Part shown: one piece after another, positions 1-11,682 of the stretch
Position numbering within the stretch: position 1 is the stretch's first letter
Layout: each line of letters begins with the position of its first letter
Origin: Psilocybe azurescens
Lineage: Eukaryota > Basidiomycota > Agaricomycetes > Agaricales > Agrocybaceae
Direction: 5' to 3'
DNA length: 64,000 nt
Assembly (NCBI GenBank): GCA_023853785.1
Contig: JAJIRX010000221.1
Coordinates: forward strand, 1 to 64,000
Made by a program: the position numbers and the translations under genes
Notes under the pieces: generated by a model
Databases searched by the model: none
What the model saw: only the letters and a program-made list of their open reading frames with translations
What the model was told of the DNA's origin: nothing

Positions 1-637
1 GACGGAGAGGGTCTGGAGAGTTCCGACCAATGGCCAAAGGCCGTCGAATAGTGTCGTCTTCTGCAGTGAATAGCTCCGCAACTGCACGGATTGGGAGGAT
101 GTTTTCGGGTGGGAGTAGTACCCAAGTCCCCATTGAAGGTCTCGCGGGTGAAGTCAACCACCGCTTGAGCCAGGGATGCCCCCATGGGGGATGCGCATGA
201 AGATCGATGTGAGGAATTGACATACCCCACGATCGTTCTGAGTGCCCCAATAACTTTTGACTATCTTCTACCACGCCGGAATCTCCGTAACTGAGTGATA
301 GATAAGAGGGGGGTCGTCCATATCTTTGTCCTCAGACCTCGCCGAGGCTTGAGCCGGAGGGCTGGGCGGTGTTGTCCCTGGAAGTAACCGTGAGTGCGAT
401 GACGAGAACTCTGCCTCGACGACGTGGCAGAGCGACTGGGTTGGGCGGTGCGTGCCCCACGTGAAGCAGGGACTGGGCCTTGACTATAGGTATCTCAAAC
501 AGCGGGAGCGCTCGCTGTTTGAGCGGGGATGCAGTCAACGAAGGTTGAGCTGCGGAGATTCTAGCTGTGGGGACCGCAATCCGAACAGGGGACGGCGGCC
601 TTGTGGGTTGCTGTTTAGGCGGCATAGCTTTGGACAC
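1..637 (-). pseudogene. coding-looking minus-strand segment, possibly LINE 5' ORF
   Basis: A minus-strand reading frame opens with a Met at 637 and runs to a stop near 332. The frame then appears to continue, broken, toward position 1. The predicted protein is rich in Pro, Ser and Arg and shows no motif I recognise. It lies directly upstream (in its own orientation) of nothing but a copia fragment. The neighbouring LINE copies are also on the minus strand, so a LINE ORF1 or N-terminal ORF2 fragment is a reasonable guess, but no LINE copy in this window overlaps it to confirm that. Treat as an unidentified, probably transposon-derived relic. Confidence 0.25.
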
Positions 638-734
638 CCAAAGCTAATACTGCCAATGGTGGTGCTGCTTGGGGTGGTTACCCAAGTAGATCTTCGTTGA
701 GAACGTTGTTGACGATGAGCAAGTTTTTCTCACG

Positions 735-1033
735 GTGGCTATGTGGCAGTACTGGAACAAGAAAGGATGAACCAATCTGCGATCAGCGTGTCCAAGAATC
801 CTGAACACCATGGACACATGAAGCACCTGGACCTGCGCTTCTACTGGCTGCGTGACGCAGTAAATGACAAGATGATCAACCCTACCTTTGTTTCAACTGA
901 TGAGCAAGTTGCAGACATTCTTACCAAGGCTCTGCCTGCTGCGAAGGTTGAGTTCTGCAGAGAGGAGATGGGGATTTATGTTTAGAGTATATTTCATTCT
1001 TTTTATTTCTGAGACTGTTCAGATCATGGGGGA
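735..1033 (+). pseudogene. Ty1/copia RNase H C-terminus (copia-1 fragment)
   Basis: The last part of a copia polyprotein: the frame contains NQSAISVSKNPEHHG and then HLDLRFYWLRD and QVADILTKAL, the standard C-terminal RNase H end of Ty1/copia Pol, with its stop at 983-985. The N-terminal part of RNase H is missing; the reading frame enters through a rearranged stretch around 735-770. A short purine-rich tract just before 1034 and the LTR that follows show this is the genuine 3' end of an element. The same 3' end occurs at 18872-19074. Confidence 0.85.
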
Positions 1034-1285
1034 TGTTAGAATTGATATTTCAGACTCAGACTGATGGGATCACATGACAGACACCTATGTAGCTGTAGCA
1101 CACTGCTTGAACTCCTTAGTTACTCACTTTGGACTTCAGGCAAGTAGATAGCATAGTTCAGTCTCAATACACACAGTTACTCACTTCGGACTTCAGGCCC
1201 TCATTGCCACTCTGTCTGATACAGTGTGACTACGAAACTCGGACCACAGCTGTCTCGCACATTTCCGAACTCGCCACCTTTAACA
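1034..1285 (+). repeat. copia-1 LTR (3' LTR, 252 bp)
   Basis: Starts TGTTAGAATTGATATTTC and ends CACCTTTAACA, bounded by the TG...CA inverted dinucleotides. The same 252-bp unit is present at 11431-11682 (reverse), 19075-19326 and 22394-22645. Here it follows the copia RNase H stop and a purine tract, so it acts as the 3' LTR. Confidence 0.9.
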
Positions 1286-1443
1286 CTAAACCCAAAAGGA
1301 AGTTGATAAACATCATATAGATGATAAGAATCAAGATAAAGATCTGGAGCATCAAATAGATAAAGATCAACAATGCTGATATAATCATGATAAAGATCAG
1401 ATCACATGATCTATAGATAGAAGTATGAAATGCAGTTTTAACA
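1286..1443 (-). repeat. copia-2 LTR fragment
   Basis: Matches nearly base for base the right-hand 155 bp of the copia-2 LTR at 19340-19713 (from CTAAACCC to GCAGTTTTAACA). The first part of that LTR is missing, so it abuts the copia-1 LTR directly. Confidence 0.8.
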
Positions 1444-4400
1444 AAATGACCATGCTGAACACATAACGGGGTAGATACTGTGGGGATATAACGCCAGCCC
1501 TCGATGCAAAGTAGGAAACAAAGAAATGAATCTATCTACAAAGAACAACCTCGCGGGATATAGACTAGGAGTGACCCTAGCCTTAGGAAGCCTGGGGTGG
1601 AGCGGAAGCAACACCAGCAGGAGATAACTGACAAGGGTGTGGGGAGCCCAAGTCCAGCAGCCAAGACTAGCGGTACCAGCTCTCCCTGGTTCCCACATAC
1701 TTGACGCCATTCGTAACATGGCCCAGGTCCTGGGTGAAGGTAGTGAGTCGAACACCAAAGCAATTGGCAAACAAGCCCCGCCCGAAACGGCCTACCCCCA
1801 GATCAGCCAAACAACCATGGGCCAAGCGGATAATTGGCCCATGCCAATCACAACCGCCGAACAAGGACTCCCCCACAATGCCCAACGTCAGTTGTCAACC
1901 AATGCCCGCGAGTGGGAGCCAAGCGGAAGGCGAACACTTTCGGGTTCATCTCCAAAATGAGTGAAGGTAGCACAACGTGGTTGGCTGCCTAAGCTCGCAT
2001 GCCTTGGGAGGACGGTAAGTCTTCTTGCAAGTGAGAATATGTGTGCGGGTTTCCCAAGAACACCCACACAGGCACGATGTATGACCATCGTTGAGATTAA
2101 ACCGGGAATAGTAAGATCCGATGGGTGCATGATTCAGAATACACCTACACATGTGTGCGTAGAGCTGTGGAGAGCTCATGTTCGCAAAATGAACCCAGGG
2201 GTTATCTTTGCCCCCAGGCTGAGCGACCGCCCCATCAACGGTCTTGAGGTGGAGGAAGTTCCTACCTCGATATTCGGGGTCCTGGAACATGACATTCCAG
2301 GAAGTGCCGCAGAAAGGGCAGCCTGCATGCACAGGCTGTCGAAAGATGTAGCTGGGCATGGGCCCAGTGCGACTTTGAGTTCGGTTGCGTACTTGTGAGC
2401 TTTATAGTGCAGGTCCCACTGCAGGCACGAGGGGACGTACACAAAGGTGATTGACTGGCCATCCTTGCGGGTGAACCAAGTCTGAAGAGCCTTACAGACA
2501 GCCATGGAGTGGCCCTGTCTGGAGTGGATAGCGGGATCAACAGCTCAACGGGCAGAGGCCATCGAGTCTGTGAATATGAAAATGTCTGTGCAATTGTCAC
2601 GCTAAGTCGCATTGAAAATTGCAGAACGGATGGCATATAGCTCCGCATCAGAGGCGGTGACTTTGCCTGCGACATGCCGAGCACGCCAGTGCTCTGCTCC
2701 GCCGCTGAACAGGATGGAGGCCGCAATGGCTTGATACCGTCCTGAGAGGGGCACACTAGCGTCTGTCCCTCCATAGTAAGTCCCGATGTTCTCCGAGATC
2801 TTATCCCGGAGTTTATCGAGGTGTTTGGTGCGCTGCTTTAATTCCTTGTCGGCGTCGCCACGCAGAAATCTTGCAGTCATCAAAGTGGATTTGGTCTGCA
2901 AAGCGGTCCATAAGTCGAACACCCGGTTGTGAGAGCGGGTTCATCGGGAGTAGAGTCTCCGTCAGGGCAAGAACATTAGTGTCGGACTCAAAGAGAGTCC
3001 CACTAGTGCGGAAGATTTCCGGTTCAGACATAGTCTGGATCGAAGAGAGGGATGTGGCACGATAGTGCTGCAATTGAAGCGAGAGAGGAAGGCCCTCACA
3101 GGGTCTGTCGGGTCAAGGTGGCAAACCGATAGTCGGCTCAGCTCAGATAGACAACGAAGAAGAAGATTGATGGGGGGAGGCCCGCTAGGGCCTCCACTCC
3201 ACCAGTCGGAGAAGTGCGGAAAGCACCAGTGATCCACAATGCAGCAGAACACTGCATTACAGAGAGATGATGGAGGGCACCTTTGCAGCGGGTGGCTGCA
3301 AAGTACCAAAGACGGAAGCCATATGTAACTATAGGCAGTACGCAGGCCCGATAGAGGACGCGCTTCTGGACAGGGTGCAGACCTCGAGTGGAGCTACCCA
3401 GCATCTTCATTGTCTTAACGGTGGACAAAGCCTTGGTAGCGTAATATCGGACATGCTCGGTAAAGGTGAGCTTGCGGTCGAAGTAAAAACCCAAGTACCG
3501 CCAATACAGCTTGGGTTTGAGAGGGGTTGCGCCGGTATACGGAGCATAGCCCAGATTGACAGGGGGATTGTCTTTGCAGTGCGAGCGGTCAAGTGGAATA
3601 CTTCAGACTTGTCGTGCTCCAGTGCGAGTCCAAATTTCTTGAACAATTCGAATATGACACCATAAGCCCGTTTAAGGGCTTCACAGTTATTGAGGAGGGA
3701 TTTTGATTGCACCACAAGAGTGCCATCATCGACGTATGAGAGCAGGAAACACCCACGAGTGAGTGGATCCAGCTCGAATAGCCTCATAATGAGGGTAAGG
3801 TAGAGAGCAGAGAGGACCGGGGACAGGGCGGAGCCCTGTCCCACTCCTACATCTGTCTGGCAAAGGTCGGAGATGAAGTCACCCCACGCCGTACTGCGTA
3901 GAGCGACCGACCAGATAATGGGAGAAGAATTTAACGACATTGTCGCTTAACCCTAGCTTCTGGAGAATAGCCATGAGGACTTCATGGTTGAATGACGGGA
4001 AGAACTGAGCGACATCAAAGGCAATGACGCTAGTCTTGAGTCCCTTGGCCCACCCAGCACGCACCATGTGCATCAGGATAAGGCCGGCATCCTCGGTGGA
4101 TCGTTGACGGATTCCTCCGATTTGATTTGGGTGGAAGACGTCTGAAGCAACGCCGTCGAACTGAATGCAATTGGAAAGCATATTCTCAATCAATTTACCA
4201 ACGGTATTCAGGAGCACAATGGGCCTGAATGCCTTTGGAGCAGAGTAGGAGGGCTTGTTTGGTTTTGGAATGATAACCGACATGGACTCCTTTAAGTGCT
4301 TAGGCCAGTGCCTGACCTGAAGGCAGGCATTGGTGAGCGCGAGCAAGACAGTGAAGACATGGGTGGGCCCCTGCATCAACATCTTAAGATGAGACCACTT

Positions 4401-5061
4401 GATGTGGTCCGGCCCTGGGGCCGACACATTGGAGCATGAGGCCAAAGCCTCCCGCATCTCAAGTGCAGAGATGGGACCCATCCCCGAACGGGCATGTCGG
4501 GATGGAATCGAGAATGCCGATGTCAAACGCGCGGTCCGACGCCGAGTCATAAGTGTTGTGGAGAGCATCCCACAACTGAGGAAGAGCGTGGCAAGGCTGC
4601 CCCTGATATTGAATAGCCTCGCACGGGGGTAACTTGCGCTGTTGGACCCAAGACATGAGGTCCCAAGTGCACTTGTTGGTAATGGATATTTCTGTGATTC
4701 TAGAATCAAAGAAAACCCGTTTGGCGTTTTTAACCGCCTTTCGGTAAAGCTTCCAGTCCTCTGGGAGACCATGTTCCCGGTAAGCCTGGAGCGCGACTGA
4801 GCACTCATCCATCCACCACGGTTTTGAGCGCCTCGTAATAGTGACCTCTCTGGAGCAGGTTTCCCAAGCTGCAGAGAACGAATCAGCAATAGCTTGCGCC
4901 ACTGCGTCAATCTGGTTGGGTGTGTTGAGAGGAGCATGTTCGTCCACTTTAATGGCAAACTCTCCCTCAATGACTCTGACAAAGCGGATTTGCTCCTCTC
5001 TGTCGGATTTGAGAGCTCTGTGGGGCATGGCCCCAGAATCAGCAGAGATCGATAAAGTAGT
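1444..5061 (-). mobile_element. LINE copy A (Tad1-like non-LTR retrotransposon, both ends truncated)
   Basis: Largest LINE copy in the window. Read on the minus strand it holds a linker after the (absent) endonuclease, a reverse transcriptase, an RNase H domain and a C-terminal Cys/His knuckle, followed by about 500 bp of 3' sequence. The extreme 3' end and poly-A seen in other copies are missing: it starts inside the conserved 3' tail next to a copia LTR fragment. The 5' end stops at repeat R1 near 5061. RT plus RNase H plus a CCHC-like knuckle is the layout of fungal Tad1-clade LINEs; that clade name is inference. Confidence 0.85.
1946..2922 (-). pseudogene. LINE copy A RNase H and C-terminal zinc knuckle
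   Basis: Downstream of the RT the minus strand encodes an RNase H fold: YYGGTDASVPLSG (first acidic residue), ELYAIRSAI (Glu-containing motif) and IFIFTDSMASARRAV (catalytic Asp), followed by helices ending HSVAVCKALQTWF. After a frame change comes a Cys/His knuckle of the form CLCGC(S/P)WETRTHILTC, typical of the C-terminus of fungal LINE proteins. Equivalent blocks occur at 24097-24884, 27215-28055 and (partial) 6225-6467, all on the minus strand. Frameshifts separate RNase H from the knuckle. Confidence 0.8.
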
Positions 5062-5087
5062 GATTGATCCTTCCTTCCTTTTGTCAT
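2930..5087 (-). pseudogene. LINE copy A reverse transcriptase (broken ORF)
   Basis: Non-LTR reverse transcriptase read on the minus strand. Visible motifs in order: linker with KPWWMDECSVALQAYREHG near 4800; SVIIPKPNKPSY and FRPIVLLNTVGKLIE (RT motifs 1-2) near 4250; VIAFDVAQFFPSFNHEVL (motif A) near 4000; GQGSALSPVLSALYL (motif B) near 3830; SYVDDGTLVVQSKS (catalytic motif C, YVDD) near 3730. The coding sequence is spread over at least three frames, with breaks near 4480, 3900 and 3650, so it cannot make one protein. Copies C, B and D contain the same domain and are also broken. No intact LINE ORF is present in the window. Confidence 0.85.
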
Positions 5088-6236
5088 TCTTGCTTATTGT
5101 ACTTACTCAGCTTCGCTTCTTTCTTACTCATCTCACTTCACTTTTCATAATCCTGCTTATACTTCTTACTCATCCTATGTTACTTACTTACTCATCCTTC
5201 TATTTTTCACTCCTAAACTCTGTCAGCCTTCAATCTATTGTATGTAGTTGACAGATGGGACTACTGGGTGTCGTTCTACAGAATGATTAGTATAGTTTGG
5301 ACACTTGATCTCTTTTAAATATTTTTCTATGTTCTCTGGTATATAAACCATGTATTAGTATTGCTTGGAATGCAAGGAAGTTACAAGCCCCAACTTTCTT
5401 CACAGCAAAGATTTCAAGTTATCAAGTACTCAGTCCAGCACTCCAAGCATGCATTTAATCAATCTCTATCAATATTCAGCACAAAATTCAACAATCACTC
5501 CAGTTATTCAAGACATTCATCAGAGGGTAGACCAGCCTATCCAACCACCCATGCTCTCACATCCCAGAGCAATTTTTCCAGTTCATTTTGATCCTATCAT
5601 CCTCCAGATCCTTCATTCTTCCTCTACATCAAGATCCTCAACTCCCCATCGCTTCTATTGCTCCAGAATATTTTTATTCTGCAATCTTGGTCTTGTTGTC
5701 ATCTTCATTCATCGCCCTAGTCATCCCTCATTCACTTCACCACTCTGTTTGATTTTTTGGTTCAAGAACATCACACAATCCTTCACCATCTATCACTCCA
5801 GGCCGCTCAAGCCATTACTCCATCAGCAGGCTTTACTTCTAGCTTTGCAGACGCTGTAGACTCGATTGAAGTGCACTAGGATCAAGACTACATTCTCACT
5901 CCTGCCTCCGTATCCATCTCTACGATTTATCTAGTCATTTGGCCCCTCCACAGTCATCACACCTCATTCACACCATTCTACCCCAATCAAGTCGGGTTGC
6001 TTCCTCCCAGTAAATACTCAAGGGCATTTTATATTCCTCATCCATTCCTCCTCCTTCATACGTCCCTGCCCTCCTCAGACCACATATATCTTCACAATCT
6101 AGTGGCCAAGCCAGCCCTCACTTTAACTCAACAGGGAGAGAGTCATCTTATCTAGTCTAGACCATTCCTCTCTGGTTTGTGTTTTGGTTTTTGATTTATA
6201 TATCAAATCACACACTCACGTAGTTCACCTGTCCGG
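5062..6236 (+). repeat. R repeat copy 1 (LTR-like, 5'-truncated)
   Basis: Begins at TGATTGATCCTTCC directly after LINE A and ends ...CACGTAGTTCA next to LINE D. Nearly identical, in inverted orientation, to 7451-8618. A TATA-like motif (GGTATATAAACC) lies near 5338. Short open frames inside are the same in both arms but look non-coding (Ser/Leu/His-rich, no motif). A longer homologue is at 40138-41945. Confidence 0.8.
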
Positions 6237-7450
6237 AGTGGATAGAGGGGTCGACAGCTCGATGAATATGAAAATATCCGTGCAATCATCACGCAAGGTC
6301 ACGTTGACGATTGCAGAACGAATGGCATAAAGTTCCACATCAGGGGCGGTGACTTTGCCTGTGACATGCTGAGTGCACCAGCGCTCAGCTACGCCCGCCG
6401 AACAGGATGGAGGCTGCAATGGCTTAATACTGTCCTTAGAGGGGCAGACTCGCGTCTGTCCCTGCATAATAGGTCCTGATGTTCTCCGAGATCTTGTCCC
6501 AGAGCTTATTGAGGTGTTTGGTGTGCTGCTTTAATTCCTTGTCGGTGTCGCTGCGAAATCTTGCAGTCATCGAAGTGGACTTGGTCCGCAAAGCGGTCCA
6601 TGAGTCGAACACCCAGTCGTGAAAGCAGGTTCTTTGGGAGTAGGGTCTCCGTCAGTGCAAGAACATTAGTGTCGGACTCGAAAAGAATCCCACTAGTGCA
6701 GAAGATTTCCGGTTCAGACATGGTCTGAATAGAAAGGGAGGGATGTGGTGTGATAGTGCCGCAGTTGAAGCGAGAGAGGAAGGCTCTCACAGGATGTGTC
6801 GGGGTCAGAGTGGCAAGCCGATAATCGGCTCACTCAGATAGACGGCGAAAAGGAGATTGATAGAGGGGAGGCCCGCAAGGGCCTCCACTCCACCAGTTGG
6901 AGAAGTGCGAACGCACCAGTGATCCACGATGCAGCAGAACACTGCATTGTAGAGAGGTGATGGAGGGCACCTTTGCAGCAGGCAGCTGCAAAGTACCATA
7001 GACGAAAGCTATACATAACTATAGAAAGTACGTAGGCGCTGATAGAGGACGCGCTTCTGAATGGGGCACAGACCTCAAGTGGAACTACCAAGCATCTTCA
7101 TCACCTTAACCGTGGACAAGGCCTTGGTAGAGTAATATCGGACATGCTCAGTAAAAGTGAGCTTGTGATCGAAGTAGAAACCCAAGTACTGCCAGTACAG
7201 CTTGGGTTTGAGAGGGGTAGCGCCGGTGTACGGAGCATAGCCCAAATCGACAAAGGGATTGTCTTTGGAATGCGACCGGTCGAAGTGGAATACTTCAGAC
7301 TTGTCGTGCTCCAGTGCGAGTCCAAATTTCTTGAACAGTTCAAATATGACACCATAAGCCTGTTTGAGGGCTTTACAGTTGTCGAGAAGGCACTTTGATT
7401 GCACCACAAGGGTGCCATCGTCGACATATGAGAGCAGGAAGCACCCACGA
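6237..7450 (-). mobile_element. LINE copy D (internal fragment)
   Basis: A 1.2-kb internal LINE piece on the minus strand: it runs from the RT YVDD motif (SYVDDGTLVVQSK near 7430) to the RNase H region near 6260, colinear with copy A 2520-3760 but with internal differences and stops. It has neither LINE end and sits precisely between the facing AGTTCA / TGAACT ends of R copies 1 and 2. Confidence 0.85.
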
Positions 7451-9141
7451 TGAACTACGTGAGTGTGTGATTTGATATATAAATCAAAAACCAAAACACA
7501 AACCAGAGAGGAATGGTCTAGACTAGATAAGATGACTCTCTCCCTGTTGAGTTAAAGTGAGGGCTGGCTTGGCCACTAGATTGTGAAGATATATGTGGTC
7601 TGAGGAGGGCAGGGACGTATGAAGGAGGAGGAATGGATGAGGGAATATAAAATGCCCTTGAGTATTTACTGGGAGGAAGCAACCCGACTTGATTGGGGTA
7701 GAATGGTGTGAATGAGGTGTGATGACTGTGGAGGGGCCAAATGACTAGATAAATCGTAGAGATGGATACGGAGGCAGGAGTGAGAATGTAGTCTTGATCC
7801 TAGTGCACTTCAATCGAGTCTACAGCGTCTGCAAAGCTAGAAGTAAAGCCTGCTGATGGAGTAATGGCTTGAGCGGCCTGGAGTGATAGATGGTGAAGGA
7901 TTGTGTGATGTTCTTGAACCAAAAAATCAAACAGAGTGGTGAAGTGAATGAGGGATGACTAGGGCGATGAATGAAGATGACAACAAGACCAAGATTGCAG
8001 AATAAAAATATTCTGGAGCAATAGAAGCGATGGGGAGTTGAGGATCTTGATGTAGAGGAAGAATGAAGGATCTGGAGGATGATAGGATCAAAATGAACTG
8101 GAAAAATTGCTCTGGGATGTGAGAGCATGGGTGGTTGGATAGGCTGGTCTACCCTCTGATGAATGTCTTGAATAACTGGAGTGATTGTTGAATTTTGTGC
8201 TGAATATTGATAGAGATTGATTAAATGCATGCTTGGAGTGCTGGACTGAGTACTTGATAACTTGAAATCTTTGCTGTGAAGAAAGTTGGGGCTTGTAACT
8301 TCCTTGCATTCCAAGCAATACTAATACATGGTTTATATACCAGAGAACATAGAAAAATATTTAAAAGAGATCAAGTGTCCAAACTATACTAATCATTCTG
8401 TAGAACGACACCCAGTAGTCCCATCTGTCAACTACATACAATAGATTGAAGGCTGACAGAGTTTAGGAGTGAAAAATAGAAGGATGAGTAAGTAAGTAAC
8501 ATAGGATGAGTAAGAAGTATAAGCAGGATTATGAAAAGCGAAGTGAGATGAGTAAGAAAGAAGCGAAGCTGAGTAAGTACAATAAGCAAGAATGACAAAA
8601 GGAAGGAAGGATCAATCATATGAAAGTGTCAGACAATAGAAAAGAAGCCAAAATGGCAAACAAGTACCATGCTAATGAATAGAACCAGTCTATTCATGGC
8701 ACAGCTCAGTCATCCATTACCAAGACTGCTGAGTGAGATAAAGATTTGCTGCATATGTGGAATCCAGTTAAGGACCAAATAGTTGTAGATGACCAAATGC
8801 TGATGACGATGGTGATATATGATGCTGTGCAGTGCTGTGCATACTAGGATAGGTAGAAATGATGTCCAAGAATAAGCTGCGTATAGCCTTGAGGTTTGAA
8901 ATAGATAGACGATTGAATCATTGATAGAGAATGTGACTGATCAAATGGTTGAAGTGGAGATTGAAAGTTGGAATGGAGATTGAAGTGGACTGTAAATGGG
9001 CTTCAACGTTGAATATTGAGGGATGTGCTTCAGATAAAAATGCAAAATAATAACCCTGGCTTCTGCATGCAATGAGGAGTCGAGACAGACGTTCTAAGCT
9101 TATAGATAAATCTTATATCCAATCAAAATTGGTGTATGACA
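7451..9141 (-). repeat. R repeat copy 2 (LTR-like, about full length)
   Basis: 1.69 kb, starts TGAACTACGTGAGTGTG and ends GGTGTATGACA on the plus strand, so it has TG...CA ends. 7451-8618 is the inverted partner of 5062-6236. The left flank is LINE, the right flank copia integrase, and the flanking 5 bp do not match, so this is not a simple insertion. A solo LTR or a recombinant of two solo LTRs is the likeliest reading. Confidence 0.7.
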
Positions 9142-11430
9142 GCGATTGCAGTGATTTCCGCTTGTCTTGCTGTATATAAACACAGGCGGTGCACCCAAAC
9201 ACCCGGAAATGGCTAATATCAGGTTTCTTCTTGTACCAAGCAGTATAGGGTGTTGTAGCTGGCAGAGGCGCGGTAGAGAGCCGATTCCACACATGGACAT
9301 AAGCAGAGACAGCCAGAACCCAAAACAACGAAGGTAGATTGGATTCATCTAACATAGCAGTAGCATGGTCAGAAATGGTGCAATTTGCACGCTCTGCAAC
9401 TCCATTCTGCTGGGGCCTGTTTCTGGTGCTGTGACATCGTACAATGCTGCACTGATCAGTGAATTTGATAAAAGCAGCTGACATATATTTCCCAGCCTTG
9501 TCATCTTGAATAGCCTTGATTTTAGCGTTGAGCTGGTTCTCTGCATATGCTTTGAACGTCTTAAAAGCCTCAAAAGCGTCGCTCTTTGCTTTAAGAACAG
9601 TACAGCATGCAGCTTGGTACAGTCATCAAGGAAAGTGATCCAATAGCGATATCCCTCTGGACTGGCAACAGAGAGAGGTCCATGAAGATCAGAATAGATG
9701 AGCTCAAGTGGTTCAAGTGATTCTTTTGTGGAGCTGGGAAATGGTGCAGATGTCATCTTGCCTGCCAAACATGCCTCACATATCAGATCTGGCTGATCTT
9801 TGGAGGTAACGACGAGACCGAACACGAGATCGCTGTGTATCAATTGCTTGATTGTAGCATGACTGTGGTGCACACAATGACGATGCCAAAGATTGATGTC
9901 CATTGGGAGAGTTGAAGCTGCACTTGCACATTCAGAAATTGGCTCAGTGGATGCATCTAGAATCCCACAATTTTGCGAGGTGACTGTAGCTGTGAATAGC
10001 GTTGTTCCGTCAGCGTTTAAAGAACATGGTGGTCTCATTCACTTCCATGCGGATGCCTTTGTGTTTGGTAAGGTATAAACAAGCCAATAGATTGTTGCGC
10101 AGTAGGGGAACATGCAAAACTTCGTGTAAGCTCTACAGAACGCAATTCCTGACCCTCTAGCACCGGATTGATCATCACACTCCCAAAACCAGCTGAATAG
10201 ACGATGGTGTTGTCTGCTAACTTACTGGGACAATGTAGGGTGTGTAATTGCGTATCCATGCACGATGCGGTGTCATATGACTAGTGGCACCTGTGTCTAC
10301 GAGCCAATCAAAGTTAGCATCGCTGTGGGAGGTGTTTGAAGCAGATGTAGACAGTGCACTTGCATTTCCTGCAAATTCTGGCTTGGGATCCTTCTCAGAT
10401 GTCTCCTGCGCTTTCCTGCCCTTCTGACCTCTGTTCTTGTACCTAGTGCGGACACTTTCCTTTGCTTTCTCCTGAGAGTTGAGATATCGGCTGCATTCAG
10501 CTTGCATGTGGTTGTTCATGCCGCAAAACATGCAAAGGAGTGCAGGGGGCACAGGAGTGTGAGATGACGATGCTGCAAGTGCAGAGGCAACACTGGGAGC
10601 GGCAGAAGCGTGATGGTGATGTTGGGACTCCTCTGTGACAAAGGCCTGTTGAATAGTAGCCTTTTCAAGCTTGTCCATGAGCAATAGAGACAAAGCAAAG
10701 CCGCTGAACTCATCAGGAAGTGCCCTAATGAGTGTCATGCTTGCCAGCTCATCATCTAGATTGGTGAGAGTGAAGTCCTTAGGCCGAAGATCTTGAATCC
10801 TGTGAATGGCAGTGTCCACTCTGTTCATCAGGGACTGCAGAGATTCGTCCTCCTGCTTCCTGATTGAGAATAGGTCGTCATAGGTGTTGAAGCATGCACC
10901 AGGACACTTCTGGAGGTGTACCGAAGCGAGAGCAGCCCACATTGCGACAGGATCGTCCGAAATAGTGGCAAAATGGATCTTCTGATTCTCCTCAACAGCC
11001 AGATAGATGTAGACAGCTGCCTTGTCCGATTTGGTATTCCAAGCATCGAGTGAGGCCTCCTCAGTGTCCTTGGGTGGTGAGGACTGCCTAGGGGCCTTGG
11101 ATTGACCGGAAACGATCCGCCAAACACCCTGGGTACGAAGCCAAGCTTGCATTTTACCACACCAAGATGGGTAGTTGGAAGCATTCAGTTTTGCAAAATT
11201 GGGCAGAGATGAAGAAGACATGATTGCACGAGATAGGAGTAATGTGACGTGGTGGTAGTGAGCAGAGACGTGCGAGAACGTGTGCGGAATGTTGTGATGT
11301 GATGAGTTGGCAATACGAGCATGGGGCGCTCGGCCTGTGCGAGCAAAAACACAAAGAGTGTGGAAATGAAAAGTTGAGACTTTTGGTTGAAATTGCATTT
11401 AAAGCGCCAATGTGCATGGGGCCCATAACC
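9142..11430 (-). pseudogene. copia-1 gag-protease-integrase, 5' half of an element (minus strand)
   Basis: Ty1/copia polyprotein, N-terminal half. Gag starts with ATG at 11221 (MSSSSLPNFAKLNASNYPSW) and includes the UBN2/gag-like helical region and a CCHC knuckle CMFCGMNNHMQAEC near 10530. The protease shows WLVDTGATSHM near 10290. A frame break near 10240 leads into the pre-integrase zinc motif (LWHRHCVHHSHATIKQL near 9890) and integrase core (YSDLHGPLSVASPEGYRYW near 9700). More frame breaks follow near 9560. The sequence stops at R2 (9141), so RT and RNase H are missing. The 5' LTR at 11431-11682 and a primer-binding site adjoin it. A sister 5' half on the plus strand starts at 22394. Confidence 0.85.
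11419..11430 (-). other. copia-1 primer-binding site (half-tRNA-iMet type)
   Basis: Immediately after the LTR, the sense strand reads GGTTATGGGCCC. This is the exact complement of the anticodon arm of eukaryotic initiator tRNA-Met (GGGCCCAUAACC, anticodon CAU), as used by Drosophila copia. The same 12 bases follow the LTR at 22646. Confidence 0.75.
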
Positions 11431-11682
11431 TGTTAAAGGTGGCGAGTTTGGAAACGTGCGAGACACCTGTGGTCCGAGTTTTGTGGTCACACTGTATCAG
11501 ACAGAGTGGCAATGAGGGCCTGAAGTCTGAAGTGAGTAACTGAGTGTATTGAGACTGAACTAAGCTAACTACTTGCCTGAAGTCCAAAGTGAGTAACTAA
11601 GGAGTTCAAGCGGTGTACTACAGCTCCATAGGTGTCTGTCATGTGATCCCATCAGTCTGAGTCTGAAATATCAATTCTAACA
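11431..11682 (-). repeat. copia-1 LTR (5' LTR of minus-strand element)
   Basis: 252-bp LTR in reverse orientation (plus strand TGTTAAAGGTGGCGAG ... TATCAATTCTAACA). Followed in element sense by the primer-binding site and gag. Confidence 0.9.

Noticed and set aside
5365..5859. 164-residue protein, identical at 7820-8314
   Set aside because: Identity simply reflects the near-perfect inverted repeat; the homologous repeat at 40138-41945 does not keep the frame.
7451..9141. R copy 2 as a clean LTR insertion
   Set aside because: Left flank is LINE and right flank is copia, and the 5-bp flanks (CACGA and GCGAT) do not match.
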